Virus record (IMG/VR): IMGVR_UViG_3300021963_006641
Span: 1 to 44,984 of that record
Strand: one strand, 5' to 3'
Length of the DNA stretch: 44,984 nt
Source: a virus
Shown: positions 16,755-25,791 of the stretch, piece after piece
Numbering within the stretch: position 1 is the stretch's first letter
Layout of the letters: every line of letters starts with the position of its first letter
Translations under genes and position numbers: made by a program
Notes under the pieces: model-generated
What the model saw: only the letters and a program-made list of their open reading frames with translations
Told to the model about the DNA's origin: nothing
Database searches by the model: none

Positions 16755-18271
16755 TATCCTTTCATTTTACTTGGGACAATGAATTTCAATTCTTCATTGT
16801 ATATGTTTATTTCACCATTAATTTCGACCTTAATATCAATAAAATATATTTGAGGTACTAACCATGTGGTATCAATATTAAAACTATTTGAATTATAAGT
16901 TTTATTAACTGGTTGCCAATCTAAAATATCAATTTTATTAGGGCCTTGTTTAATGTATAATTTATAAAACACATTTGTTACCACATCTTTTTGTGCTACA
17001 GTATATGGTTTTCTTAAATGGACATAAACTTTTCTGTTTTCACCTTGGTAAACCTTTTCCTCTTTCATTATACCACTTAACGAAACACCATATTTTATTG
17101 GTTCCATTATATCTGATCCAATTTGGTAGTAATCATTTTCTTCTTTCGTGATAAATTTAAGTTTAATATTGGGTCTATTAACACCGTTAACAAATATGTT
17201 TGACCAAATATCGCTATATTCGACATATGAGTCATATGTATTACCGTCAGCAAAAACCTCAACGTAGTAAACACCTCTTGTTTTTTGTTTAACCTCATAT
17301 TCCGAGCCACCTATTGTACATGTTGGTAATGAATCCAAATTAGTCATCTTACCATCAATATTAACGTATAGGTATAGCTTGTTTAATTTATTTAAATAAA
17401 AATCGACACGGTTATCGTCAATATAATCATCGTAAACTGTTTCAATAAAAGGTTCAAAAAATGTCTGGGTATGATTTGTAAATAAACCTAGGACATATGA
17501 TCGCTTATCGTCAAACACTATTGATTCATACTGATCTGTGTATTTTAAACAAAAACCATAATGATTTCCTGTAATACCAGTCGTTATTCCTGTGGTAATA
17601 CCCGTTGTAATTCCAGTTGTAATTCCAGTTGTGATACCCGTGGTAATACCCGTTGTAATTCCAGTTGTAATTCCAGTTGTGATACCCGTGGTTATTCCCG
17701 TTGTAATACCTGTTGTTATACCGTTAATTAATATATCATTTACAAAATCAGTAATATCCATTAAGATATCCTCATTACCCTTATCAAAGTGTTGGTTATC
17801 TAAAACATCACCGAGTGTACCACCAGGAGTTAAAAATAAATCAGCGGTTGTACCATAGAACCAATTTGATGCTTCCTCACTGAAATTTCGATCTTGTGGT
17901 CTAGAAAGTGGGCTTTGTTCAAAGTCATATCCCATACCCTCATCCCAAAATTCTTTAATTGGTCTTAATTCCAAGTTAAAGGAAGATGATCGATATTTAT
18001 CACTAAAAACTAAATTATTACTATCCGATAAAAAGGTAGTAACGTCAAAATTAGAAGTGTTTTTTATCTTAACATAATGTTTTACATTACTGTTAATAAT
18101 GATATCTTTATTAGCTACTTTGGTTTTTAACTCGTCAAACGAACAAAAAAACAAAAAACGACTAACTTTATCACCATAAAATAGTTCGGAGATCTGGTTT
18201 CGACCAGTATTAACCAACGAATCTCTAATTATAGTGTTATTTTTGTCAAAATATGTGCGATAAATACCCAT
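16754..18271 (-). CDS. Virion structural protein with a 12-copy GITT repeat
   Basis: The 505-residue protein has a mixed beta N-terminal part (1-185), twelve perfect Gly-Ile-Thr-Thr units plus a partial one (about 186-236), and a beta-rich C-terminal part with immunoglobulin-like features (YVHLRKPYTV, QIYFIDIKVEINGEINIYNEELKF). It lies among baseplate/tail genes and is probably a neck, baseplate or fibre component; I recognise no named family. The repeat has Gly every fourth residue, so it is not collagen-like. A related Thr/Gly stretch occurs in the structural protein at 42750-44285. A TATTTATA box sits only 3 nt before the ATG, closer than in other genes. Confidence 0.8.
   Translation of the reverse strand: MGIYRTYFDKNNTIIRDSLVNTGRNQISELFYGDKVSRFLFFCSFDELKTKVANKDIIINSNVKHYVKIKNTSNFDVTTFLSDSNNLVFSDKYRSSSFNLELRPIKEFWDEGMGYDFEQSPLSRPQDRNFSEEASNWFYGTTADLFLTPGGTLGDVLDNQHFDKGNEDILMDITDFVNDILINGITTGITTGITTGITTGITTGITTGITTGITTGITTGITTGITTGITTGITGNHYGFCLKYTDQYESIVFDDKRSYVLGLFTNHTQTFFEPFIETVYDDYIDDNRVDFYLNKLNKLYLYVNIDGKMTNLDSLPTCTIGGSEYEVKQKTRGVYYVEVFADGNTYDSYVEYSDIWSNIFVNGVNRPNIKLKFITKEENDYYQIGSDIMEPIKYGVSLSGIMKEEKVYQGENRKVYVHLRKPYTVAQKDVVTNVFYKLYIKQGPNKIDILDWQPVNKTYNSNSFNIDTTWLVPQIYFIDIKVEINGEINIYNEELKFIVPSKMKG
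17579..17722 (-). repeat. 12 x 12-bp tandem repeat with 48-bp higher-order period
   Basis: Twelve contiguous 12-bp units each encode GITT. Units 2-5 (from 17591) and 6-9 (from 17639) form two copies of a 48-bp super-unit, identical except for the first base; a third partial copy follows. The amino-acid unit is perfectly kept while the third codon positions differ in a phased way. This points to expansion by slippage or unequal recombination of the longer block under protein-level selection. Confidence 0.95.
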
Positions 18272-18274
18272 GTA

Positions 18275-18282
18275 TATAAATA
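18275..18282 (-). promoter_or_regulatory. TATTTATA box close to a start codon
   Basis: Exact TATTTATA on the minus strand, but only 3 nt before the ATG at 18271. If active it would make a leaderless or nearly leaderless mRNA, or start transcription inside the gene. Weaker candidate than the others. Confidence 0.3.
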
Positions 18283-18284
18283 CT

Positions 18285-19946
18285 TTAATTAAACCTTAAA
18301 TTATGGTTTAGTATGACATTATTTTGATTTGGTGTCAATTCATCCTTTATCTTTTTCTTAATTTTATCCAAATCTTCTATTGTGGTTTGTGTTATTGACG
18401 CTCTAGGATCTTTACCAGCCTCGTGACCATGTCTTGAAAACATCTCCATCATCTCATTTAGTAACTCCATTATCTTTTCACCCCTAACCCAACCGTATGT
18501 TTTTACATTTAAATTTGTGTTATTAAAGTATTCGGCTATCTTATGTGATGGTATACCATCATTTGTTGTGTCATCAATAATACTTGGCGAATTTAAACTA
18601 CTTAAAAACAAAAATTTGTCACAATAAACCATATTAACCGATAACGGTGATCCGCTGGCTTTAGGTATATTTTTTTCGTATGTTGATGTTTTAGTTGAGT
18701 TATTTAATTGATTCCCAAAACGTCTTTCTTCTTTATTAGCGTTAATAAAGGTTTCCAATGTTTTATAATTATTATAATTTACCATGTTAATATTATCAGG
18801 TGGTAAATTTGGTGGATTGGATAAATCCAAACCACTTCGATAATTACTAATGGTTGTACCTGGTGTTAATCTATAAATCCAATTTTTTAACCCAGTTACA
18901 ATATTGTGATTTTCTGTATCCGAAGCACCGCCAGCATTAGGTTCGTTTGGTGTGTTATTGAATACATTAATTATGTGTTTATCGGTCACTATTTTTTGCG
19001 TGGTTGGCGCATTGGTACCGTCTGGATTCTTTGTTGCGTAATAGGATATCACACCATTAGTGCTTAAACTATTAATTATGGTATCAATGATTGATCTCAA
19101 ATCACTTAATGTTGTTGTGGTTATAACGTATTTAACTAAAAAATTACTATCATTTTTAGCAACATATGTTTTAGTGTTTGAGTACGTCTTCGATGTTAAC
19201 CCAATTTGGTTCTTTTCATTTTTTATTTTCTGTGCGTTAAATAAAATTAAAGTACCTGTAAAATTTTTATCAGCAATATCTTTTTTAGGTGTATAATCAA
19301 TATATAACTGACAAATACCATCTAAAGGAATATCAATTTCTTCAATAACAGTAACGGTTTCTTTTTTTAAGTCGTAACTTTGATTGAATTGGGATAGTTG
19401 TATAAAAGGATATGCTTGTTTTCTGGTTAAATCTTGATTAATGTGTGCTAATCTAAATATGATTTCATCATTACCCAAAATAACCTGTTCATTTTTATAA
19501 CCAGATAAAAACATTTTACCGTATTGAGGTAAAACTTCTTTTAGATTATTTGTTTTTTGTAAATTTAATACAACATTCCTAAACTCTTCGGTTAAGGTCA
19601 CCTGATCAATTGTGTAAGGGCCTATAAATTCATTGCAGGCCTGATTGTCGTCATATGTTAATATTTTGACTAGCTGGCCAGGATATGGTGGTACAGTGAT
19701 ATTTTTTGGTAAAAATGGTTCACATAAAAATCTGTCCTTTTCAATGTAGGGGCTTGTTTTTGTTTTATACCATGGTTTATATATCTTACCATTTTCTGAT
19801 TTAATATCTTGATTTGCTAAATAAGTTTTTAATTGACCTAATGTTGAATAAACACCCAATTCAGTTAAAGGTAACGCACGAATCCTACCAGAATTTTGTG
19901 GATCCTCATTATCAACGCAAATACCTAAAATGTAATCAGCCTTCAT
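18285..19946 (-). CDS. Putative baseplate hub/spike protein with N-terminal OB fold (gp5-like)
   Basis: The N-terminus of this 553-residue protein (YILGICVDNEDPQNSGRIRA, from residue 4, then VPPYPGQLVKIL at about 85-96) has the look of the OB-fold domain in T4 gp5 and other phage spike proteins: a strand, a DPxxxGRxR turn, and a later PxxGxxV strand. The long middle and C-terminal regions are Asn/Thr-rich without a recognisable lysozyme domain or octapeptide spike repeats. It overlaps the upstream 73-residue gene by 11 nt. A baseplate or spike function is the best guess from the OB motif and location; other virion roles remain possible. Confidence 0.65.
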   Translation of the reverse strand: MKADYILGICVDNEDPQNSGRIRALPLTELGVYSTLGQLKTYLANQDIKSENGKIYKPWYKTKTSPYIEKDRFLCEPFLPKNITVPPYPGQLVKILTYDDNQACNEFIGPYTIDQVTLTEEFRNVVLNLQKTNNLKEVLPQYGKMFLSGYKNEQVILGNDEIIFRLAHINQDLTRKQAYPFIQLSQFNQSYDLKKETVTVIEEIDIPLDGICQLYIDYTPKKDIADKNFTGTLILFNAQKIKNEKNQIGLTSKTYSNTKTYVAKNDSNFLVKYVITTTTLSDLRSIIDTIINSLSTNGVISYYATKNPDGTNAPTTQKIVTDKHIINVFNNTPNEPNAGGASDTENHNIVTGLKNWIYRLTPGTTISNYRSGLDLSNPPNLPPDNINMVNYNNYKTLETFINANKEERRFGNQLNNSTKTSTYEKNIPKASGSPLSVNMVYCDKFLFLSSLNSPSIIDDTTNDGIPSHKIAEYFNNTNLNVKTYGWVRGEKIMELLNEMMEMFSRHGHEAGKDPRASITQTTIEDLDKIKKKIKDELTPNQNNVILNHNLRFN

Positions 19947-20157
19947 TTTCGTTATCTTTAAATTTTAATCTAGATTGTAATTCCTCATAGACTGAATCAT
20001 ATGTGATTTCAATTTCTTTTAGGATATTAGTAATTTCTAAAATTGTTTTTTTAGTTGTGTCGAAATCAACTTTAAGTGTTAGTAATATATTAGCCAATTC
20101 TTTATTTGACTTATTACTCTTATTAACAATTATTTCCTCTAATTTTTTATTGTCCAT
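19936..20157 (-). CDS. Small coiled-coil protein of the tail/baseplate cluster
   Basis: The 73-residue protein is predicted nearly all helix with heptads (LANILLTLKVDFDTTKKTILEITNILKEIE). It is packed between two structural genes: 2 nt after the upstream gene and an 11-nt overlap with the downstream one. Could be a small structural or chaperone subunit. No family recognised. Confidence 0.7.
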   Translation of the reverse strand: MDNKKLEEIIVNKSNKSNKELANILLTLKVDFDTTKKTILEITNILKEIEITYDSVYEELQSRLKFKDNENEG

Positions 20158-20159
20158 AA

Positions 20160-22115
20160 TTATTGAATTTGACCGTATCCTTGAACTGGGCCTGTAGGGC
20201 CTACACCAAAAGTTTGTATTGTTGAGTTAGTTTTAATATGTGATGTCATAACTTTAACTGTTTCTTCAATTGCTATCATCATATTATTTGGTGTACCATC
20301 TGGTAATGTTGGCGCAGTTTCAATACCTTTTTGTGTTAAGTTTGATTTTATATCATTAATCATTGCAACACTATTCATACCAGGTTTTAGCGCACCACCA
20401 ACAAAAACTAAAGGTGGTGGTAACATTGGCATAGGGCCAAAATTAGCTAATTTTAGTAATTTTAATAGTTTATCTAAGACACCACCACAACCATTACTTT
20501 TACCAGCAAACATACCCAATAATTTAAGTAGGGATGTTAATGTTGATATATAATCAAGTCCACGTTGTTTTAGAAATTGAACAGCCAACTCTTTAGCTAG
20601 TCTGGTCAAATCCGCTTTAATGGCATCAAATATGTTTTTAATTAACATTGTTGTTATCTTAACACCAATTTCTTTTATGACATTACGCATTAATTTAACA
20701 AAATCATTTGTTGATTTGGTGCTTTCATCACCATTTAAAACACTGAATGTTTTTGGTATTAACATTATTTTTGGTGTTAACACCATTTGCATTATGGCGT
20801 ATGGTATTGCTTTTAATATATTTAACTGCAATTCAGCATTCATATTAGGTAAATTAATATTTATGCTATCCTCACCAGCATTTAAGGCTGATTTTGCACC
20901 ATTTTTTAATGCGTTATCAAAAAAATCAGCAGCTTTATCTGCATTTGGGCTTATCTCAGAATTGTCATATGATTTTGACTGTGTATCACCTTTAGTATTT
21001 GGTAATTGATTGTCGTTATTTTCCCCATAACTGTAAACATCATTAACATTAGAGTTAGCAAATAATAAATCTAAGCCTGATATTATATCATCTGGATTAA
21101 TATCCAAATCCAAATCACCACAAGTTGAGAATCTAATTCTACCAGCAGATCTTAATTGTGCATCCCTATCAATTTCATCTAAATCGTTAAAATCAAAGTT
21201 AAACGGATCTTCATCTTCTTTACCACTTGCCGTATTATTTAAATTACCCAATGTGTTACCAAAACCACCCTGCGTTGCTGTTTGACCATCACCGTTACTA
21301 TTTGGATTGTTTAACTGTTTTTTTAATAAGTCATTTGCGGAACTATTTACATCGCTATCAGTATCAACTTCAGAACAAAACCCAAATATTTTTTGTAATG
21401 CTTTGATAACACCACTTTGTTTTGATATTTCAATTTTATTTTTATTAGCTTTTATTGATATGGCTCCAGTAATTAAATCTGTTAATATTGTTGTAAAATT
21501 AACCGTATTAAATATTGGATCGATTAATTTTAAATAATCATCCAACCAAAGATTATACGCTTTGTTCTCATAGAATTCACCGAATTTAAAGATAAATGTA
21601 TTTGGGTCGTGTGAATAGATCGTAAATAAAACATGATCACCATGTTTAACTGTTAATGGGTTATTTTGTGTAACCCCCTGAGCTTTATATACCACATAAT
21701 TAACATGCTTTGCGGGGTTATTACCTTCATACATGTAATTACCAGGTTTTTTATCTGGATCCACACCCAACAAACCAAACGTGTCAATTTCGTTTTTGGT
21801 CATTCTAATACCAGTACTTGATTTGGTTGTGTATTTTGTTGGTATAATTAATTTGGTATCACATTGAAATTTTGCGGCAATAGCTTTTTTTATCGCTTTA
21901 TTTATCTCATCATTTTTTTTCATTTGAGATAAACTACCCTTTAATATAACATTTTTAAATTCTTTTTGACCTTTTGTTGCTCTAACCAATTCAAATAAAA
22001 AATCAACAAAGTCCATATTTGCCAACTTTTTTGAATATTCATTTTCAGTTGGTTTTACGGATTTTGAATTAAATAGGGAACGATATCTCGCAAATATTTC
22101 ACTTTGTTGGCTCAT
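20160..22115 (-). CDS. Large virion structural protein, probably baseplate/tail
   Basis: The 651-residue protein begins with a helical part (FARYRSLFNSKSVKPTENEYSKKLANMDFVDFLFELVRATKGQKEF). A beta domain follows, then an Asn/Asp/Gly-rich linker (about 265-395). The C-terminal half has long amphipathic helices (LKAIPYAIMQMVLTPKIM; LLKLLGMFAG) and Pro/Gly-rich ends (FGPMPMLPPPLVFVGGALKP; FGVGPTGPVQGYG). The hydrophobic C-terminal helices and Gly-rich tail could contact membrane or DNA, but this is speculation. Size and neighbours suggest a baseplate component. No family recognised. Confidence 0.75.
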   Translation of the reverse strand: MSQQSEIFARYRSLFNSKSVKPTENEYSKKLANMDFVDFLFELVRATKGQKEFKNVILKGSLSQMKKNDEINKAIKKAIAAKFQCDTKLIIPTKYTTKSSTGIRMTKNEIDTFGLLGVDPDKKPGNYMYEGNNPAKHVNYVVYKAQGVTQNNPLTVKHGDHVLFTIYSHDPNTFIFKFGEFYENKAYNLWLDDYLKLIDPIFNTVNFTTILTDLITGAISIKANKNKIEISKQSGVIKALQKIFGFCSEVDTDSDVNSSANDLLKKQLNNPNSNGDGQTATQGGFGNTLGNLNNTASGKEDEDPFNFDFNDLDEIDRDAQLRSAGRIRFSTCGDLDLDINPDDIISGLDLLFANSNVNDVYSYGENNDNQLPNTKGDTQSKSYDNSEISPNADKAADFFDNALKNGAKSALNAGEDSININLPNMNAELQLNILKAIPYAIMQMVLTPKIMLIPKTFSVLNGDESTKSTNDFVKLMRNVIKEIGVKITTMLIKNIFDAIKADLTRLAKELAVQFLKQRGLDYISTLTSLLKLLGMFAGKSNGCGGVLDKLLKLLKLANFGPMPMLPPPLVFVGGALKPGMNSVAMINDIKSNLTQKGIETAPTLPDGTPNNMMIAIEETVKVMTSHIKTNSTIQTFGVGPTGPVQGYGQIQ

Positions 22116-22117
22116 TA

Positions 22118-22504
22118 TTACTCGTATTCTTTTTCGTTATCGTCAGATGATACGGCTTGTCTTTTTATAAACTCTTCAGCCCATTTTCTATCTTCTTCAG
22201 TGATTGTAACAGGGGCGCTAGCATCTCCACCAGCTTTACCGTTTTTGTATAGGATATCACCCTGTATTTTAATTAACCTTAGTTTTTTTTCTATCGTACC
22301 GTCAATAATTTTTAACAGGTCGTTTGTTATTTTACCGACTAAGGCTATGTCTGAATTTTCGTTAATATCTTTACTGAATTTCTTATATGCTGTTATAGCT
22401 TTATTTCTTTCATCTACAATCTCATTATAAGTTTCTTGCATAAGATCTTTCATGCTTTCAACACTAACGTCAATTTTTTTCTTCTTTTGATTAGGTACGT
22501 TCAT
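22118..22504 (-). CDS. Small helical protein after the sigma factor gene
   Basis: The 128-residue protein starts with a basic patch (NQKKKKIDVSV), then long helices (LMQETYNEIVDERNKAITAYKKFSKDI), and ends acidic (SSDDNEKEYE). It lies 23 nt after the gp55-like sigma gene and 2 nt before the large structural protein. An exact TATTTATA box is 15 nt upstream of its ATG. It may be a structural subunit; a transcription co-factor role (like T4 gp33) is conceivable from the position but unsupported by motif. Confidence 0.7.
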   Translation of the reverse strand: MNVPNQKKKKIDVSVESMKDLMQETYNEIVDERNKAITAYKKFSKDINENSDIALVGKITNDLLKIIDGTIEKKLRLIKIQGDILYKNGKAGGDASAPVTITEEDRKWAEEFIKRQAVSSDDNEKEYE

Positions 22505-22519
22505 AATAATAACATTTTA

Positions 22520-22527
22520 TATAAATA
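22520..22527 (-). promoter_or_regulatory. TATTTATA box, candidate late promoter
   Basis: The minus strand reads TATTTATA then TAAAAT, 15 nt before the ATG at 22504, lying right after the stop of the sigma-factor gene. Confidence 0.55.
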
Positions 22528-23241
22528 TCATTCTTCCAGATATTTGTTTTTAAATAAAGCGTACAGAGATTTAAATCTCTTCATACTATTCCTTATTTCT
22601 TTAGTATTTAACCCAGTCATATTCCTAATATAGAGTAATATTAGGTTTTTATTGAATTTTGTTGAATTTTTTGAGTGGTCGTTTTGGTTAAATAACTCAC
22701 GCCATTCTTCAAGTATCTTAACCAGAGAATGACCGACTTTAAATTCATTGTCGGTCAAATTCTCGGTTCTTAATTCTTCTTTTATTGATAAAGCTAGTTG
22801 ATCTATAAAATTAGTTAAATCACTATCTGGTTCATCAATTCTATATAATAAATCTTCTCTTCTTAAAAAATCCTGTTCCGTATCATCAATATTAACAAAC
22901 GAAGTATTTTTTTTATACTCCTTCATCATTTCATTGTAAAGATAGTTTTTACAAACAGTACCAAAATACGAGAACGATTTATTACCCTTCTCTGGTTTAA
23001 ATTTATCAAATTTTGTCATTAAAAATGACAAAGTGTCGGCATGTAAATCGTTAAATTCGTATGATTGTCTATATAATTTATACGTTCTTATAATACTTTC
23101 GATCATTTTATTGATCGGTTCTTGTAAAAACTCTCGATAAATCTTCTCTTTCTCAGCTACATTTTTAGCATTCAAAAAAGATACAACCGCTGCTTCTTGA
23201 TCCACGCCATAATAATTGCGGTTCGTTTTCTTTTTTGGCAT
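22528..23241 (-). CDS. 55: Late sigma factor (T4 gp55-like)
   Basis: The 237-residue protein resembles sigma-70 family region 2: LHADTLSFLMTKFDKFKPEKG followed by FSYFGTVCKNYLYNEMMKEYKKN (about 70-120). This matches the core-binding and -10 recognition helices also kept in T4 gp55. The C-terminal part has a helix-rich region ending LNTKEIRNSMKRFKSLYALFKNKY, possibly a reduced region 4. T4 gp55 directs host RNA polymerase to late promoters. Here the likely target is the repeated TATTTATA box upstream of structural genes. The gene follows the glycosyltransferase genes by 2 nt and leads into structural genes. Confidence 0.85.
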   Translation of the reverse strand: MPKKKTNRNYYGVDQEAAVVSFLNAKNVAEKEKIYREFLQEPINKMIESIIRTYKLYRQSYEFNDLHADTLSFLMTKFDKFKPEKGNKSFSYFGTVCKNYLYNEMMKEYKKNTSFVNIDDTEQDFLRREDLLYRIDEPDSDLTNFIDQLALSIKEELRTENLTDNEFKVGHSLVKILEEWRELFNQNDHSKNSTKFNKNLILLYIRNMTGLNTKEIRNSMKRFKSLYALFKNKYLEE

Positions 23242-23243
23242 GT

Positions 23244-24068
23244 TTAAACTTGTTCTTGCTTCTCATAAATTATATTTCTATCATCGTTGTAAAAGAATTC
23301 TTTTTTAGCAGTCTCCATCCAAAATCTAGCCTCATCTGGTGTTATCTGCATTGTTTGGTCTTGGCTATTTTTGTATTCCCAGAATAACGATGATGGTCGC
23401 ATATTCATATGCTTGTAACCCATCTTAGGGATTACCATAATATTTCTACCACTGTTTGTGAAACGCAATAAAAACTCATAGTTAAATGTTAACCTCATTG
23501 ATGATTTATAACCACCAATTGATTTATAAACATCTGTTTTAATAACCATACCATCTGGGTTGATATTTGGATATTCTAATAGAACCTCGTGATCAATTTC
23601 ACCTAATTTTTCTGAGAAGTTAAATGCCCAAGCAGCTTCATTGGTTAACCCTAAGAATTTGTTTTCGGTTGTTACATCGGTAATGATAGGTATGAACATA
23701 TCCATATCAGGATAAGCCTCTGTATATGTTTTTACATTGTTTAACCAAGTTACCGAAAACTCATCATCAAACTCTAAAAAGCTAAAGTATTTGGTGTTTA
23801 CCAATGATGCGGCAAAGTTAATTTGGTTTTGGAATTGTTTACCAGTTGTATTTTCAACAACCTCAAGATTAAATGTATATTTTGAGGTATCCATATTGTT
23901 GATCACTTCTTTTACATCACCACAACCGCATCTAACGATCATAACTTTCTCTGGGTGGATATCGTTATTTTCGATACTCATTAACGCAGCATTCATTAGC
24001 TCATTAAAATTTGGGTCAGCAACTGAATGTACTGGGATAACTACTGTTAAGTCTATATTAGTTTTCAT
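23244..24068 (-). CDS. Glycosyltransferase family 2 (GT-A fold)
   Basis: The 274-residue protein starts with the typical GT2 pattern LTVVIPVHSV, then MIVRCGCGDVKEV, and has the metal-binding acidic motif FLEFDDEFS (about 96-104). This fits transfer of a nucleotide-activated sugar. The second half (NPDGMVIKTDVYKSIGGYK) is also characteristic of GT2 acceptor-side segments. Its start overlaps the upstream GT-B gene by 11 nt and it is followed 2 nt later by the sigma factor gene. Donor and acceptor are unknown; it probably works with the neighbouring glycosylation enzymes. Confidence 0.85.
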   Translation of the reverse strand: MKTNIDLTVVIPVHSVADPNFNELMNAALMSIENNDIHPEKVMIVRCGCGDVKEVINNMDTSKYTFNLEVVENTTGKQFQNQINFAASLVNTKYFSFLEFDDEFSVTWLNNVKTYTEAYPDMDMFIPIITDVTTENKFLGLTNEAAWAFNFSEKLGEIDHEVLLEYPNINPDGMVIKTDVYKSIGGYKSSMRLTFNYEFLLRFTNSGRNIMVIPKMGYKHMNMRPSSLFWEYKNSQDQTMQITPDEARFWMETAKKEFFYNDDRNIIYEKQEQV

Positions 24069-25134
24069 TTTGTTCTACTGTTGTTTTTTCTAAATTTTCT
24101 TTTATTGTAATAAGTTTAGCAACTTTTCTTTCTAATAAAGTGTTGTAAACTTCTAACGTTGATTTTTCAAAAATCTCCATTGTATATTTGTCTTTAATAC
24201 TATCAGAGACGTTTAATAAATTTTCTGGTAAAGCATCTTCCATCCAGTTCTTCATGTAATTAAAAATTAAATCTGGAATTTGATTTTCATCATAAACCCA
24301 AATACCATTATCATCCGTCATCCATTCTGGGATGATATTTGGAACTTTACCGATAACTGGTACGTTAGATTTTATTGATTCCAATGGGAATGTACCGAAT
24401 GTGCTATCGTCATCAACCCAAACAGATAAAGCTGATTCTCTTAAATTTGTCGCAAAATCTTTTTCTGTCATACTATGCATATCCTTAAAAGAAATAAATC
24501 GATATAGTGGATATTTCAAATAAAAAGTTTTAATGATTTTTGCGGCCTTTCTTTGATCACGACAATGAATGGATACAATTGGTTTTTGTGGCATATCCGA
24601 TTTTTTAAACATATCTGGAATAGCTGGATTAACAAATTGTATTCTTGTATCAGCTAATTCATCTAACATATCAGCAACGGCCTTAGAAGTTGTAATACAT
24701 TCATTAACATCAAAATTAACCCAAGAGCTACCAGGTGAAAAACTATCCAACAAATAATCGTAGGCTTGAACCAAAATAACTTTGTCGATAGGTAATTGCT
24801 GAATTTGTTCAAAGACATTACCATAAATTTCTGGTACCACAATAAAATCTTGGGGCCCTACTTTAAGGTCATTATTTTCGATAGATGTGTGCTCTAGTGT
24901 GTCAAATTCTTCACCTAACCAACCACCTGGCTTAATGTAATCATTTTTTTCATGCAAAATACTAACATTATACCCGTTGTTTTTTAAGGTCATCGCTTGT
25001 CTATAAATGTAAGCAACACTAGCCCTAGCAGTACCTTTTGTGTCGGGTGATAAAAATACGATTTTACACCCCTTATTTTTGATTTTATCGATAGCTTCAC
25101 CGATATTCTTTAGAGTTTCATTTATTTTTTCCAT
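24058..25134 (-). CDS. GT-B glycosyltransferase-like protein
   Basis: The 358-residue protein has a helical N-terminal extension (1-22), then a Rossmann-like half (CKIVFLSPDTKGTARASVAYIYRQAMTLKNNGYNV) and a second half with STFGTFPLESIKSNVPVIG (about 262-280). The latter matches the GT4-type donor site, where an EX7E-like motif is reduced to a single Glu. It likely transfers a sugar from a nucleotide donor. It shares an 11-nt overlap with the GT2 gene, suggesting that the two are coupled and may extend one glycan. Specificity cannot be read. Confidence 0.8.
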   Translation of the reverse strand: MEKINETLKNIGEAIDKIKNKGCKIVFLSPDTKGTARASVAYIYRQAMTLKNNGYNVSILHEKNDYIKPGGWLGEEFDTLEHTSIENNDLKVGPQDFIVVPEIYGNVFEQIQQLPIDKVILVQAYDYLLDSFSPGSSWVNFDVNECITTSKAVADMLDELADTRIQFVNPAIPDMFKKSDMPQKPIVSIHCRDQRKAAKIIKTFYLKYPLYRFISFKDMHSMTEKDFATNLRESALSVWVDDDSTFGTFPLESIKSNVPVIGKVPNIIPEWMTDDNGIWVYDENQIPDLIFNYMKNWMEDALPENLLNVSDSIKDKYTMEIFEKSTLEVYNTLLERKVAKLITIKENLEKTTVEQNEN

Positions 25135-25137
25135 TTT

Positions 25138-25791
25138 TTATTGTTTAGAATTATTTTTTATTGTTTTTATTGTATTTTTTAATTCCTTCAAATTATCGTT
25201 TAATCCAATTATAGTGAAATCAGATTTAATGTCAACATTAAAATCATTCTGAATTTTAATTGACGTTTTATTTTTTGGTTTTGATTTTAATATTTTTGGT
25301 GTATCCGTAATTAAAACGTCAACATATGACCAAAATTCCTTTTCTTTGTTAGGAAAATAGATTTTTTTAAAATTAAAATTGTTTTTAGATAGGAAAAATA
25401 GTGTCGCACACTTGGATCTGGGCGACTCTTTATTTAAAAGCACAAATTCCACTTTTAATTTTTTCTCAAGACTTTTTAATTTATTCAATAAACCATCAAT
25501 GGCTTCGTCTGAACGGCCAAAAACCTCAAATGAGGCTTCTTCATACATAAACTCAAATACATTAAAATTATCGTCTTGCTCGTTTGCAACCATATCTAAC
25601 ACCATTTCAGTGTCATTATTTGGTTTAAACTCTTGTGATGCAATTTCAGACTCAACTGTTGGAAATGAGGTCTCAAGATCAAATGGATTGATCGGTTCGA
25701 TCGGTTCTTTTTCTGTTAATAAACTGTACGCTTTTCTTAATTGGGTTATATGATCCCTAAGAATGTTGTTGATAGTTATACCAATAATCAT
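25138..25791 (-). CDS. Degenerate HAD-like (5'-nucleotidase-type) protein
   Basis: The 217-residue protein opens with MIIGITINNILRDH, where active HAD phosphatases have a DxD motif, and later has ATLFFLSKNNFNFKKIYFP and WSYVDVLITDTPKILKSKPKNKTSIKI. This is the order seen in phage 5'(3')-deoxynucleotidase-like HAD proteins, but the nucleophile Asp residues are replaced. Probably inactive as a phosphatase or altered in function. Resemblance is moderate, and the middle (35-100) is acidic and variable. The start codon is inside a perfect 16-bp hairpin and overlaps the stop of a tiny upstream frame, so translation is probably controlled. Confidence 0.55.
   Translation of the reverse strand: MIIGITINNILRDHITQLRKAYSLLTEKEPIEPINPFDLETSFPTVESEIASQEFKPNNDTEMVLDMVANEQDDNFNVFEFMYEEASFEVFGRSDEAIDGLLNKLKSLEKKLKVEFVLLNKESPRSKCATLFFLSKNNFNFKKIYFPNKEKEFWSYVDVLITDTPKILKSKPKNKTSIKIQNDFNVDIKSDFTIIGLNDNLKELKNTIKTIKNNSKQ

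Noticed and set aside
17579-17722. CRISPR array or collagen-like repeat
   Set aside because: Units are contiguous and coding with no spacers, and Gly recurs every fourth residue rather than every third.
17592-17858. Rightward frame with repeated Val-Ile-Pro-Val pattern
   Set aside because: It is only the antisense reading of the GITT repeat in the leftward structural gene.
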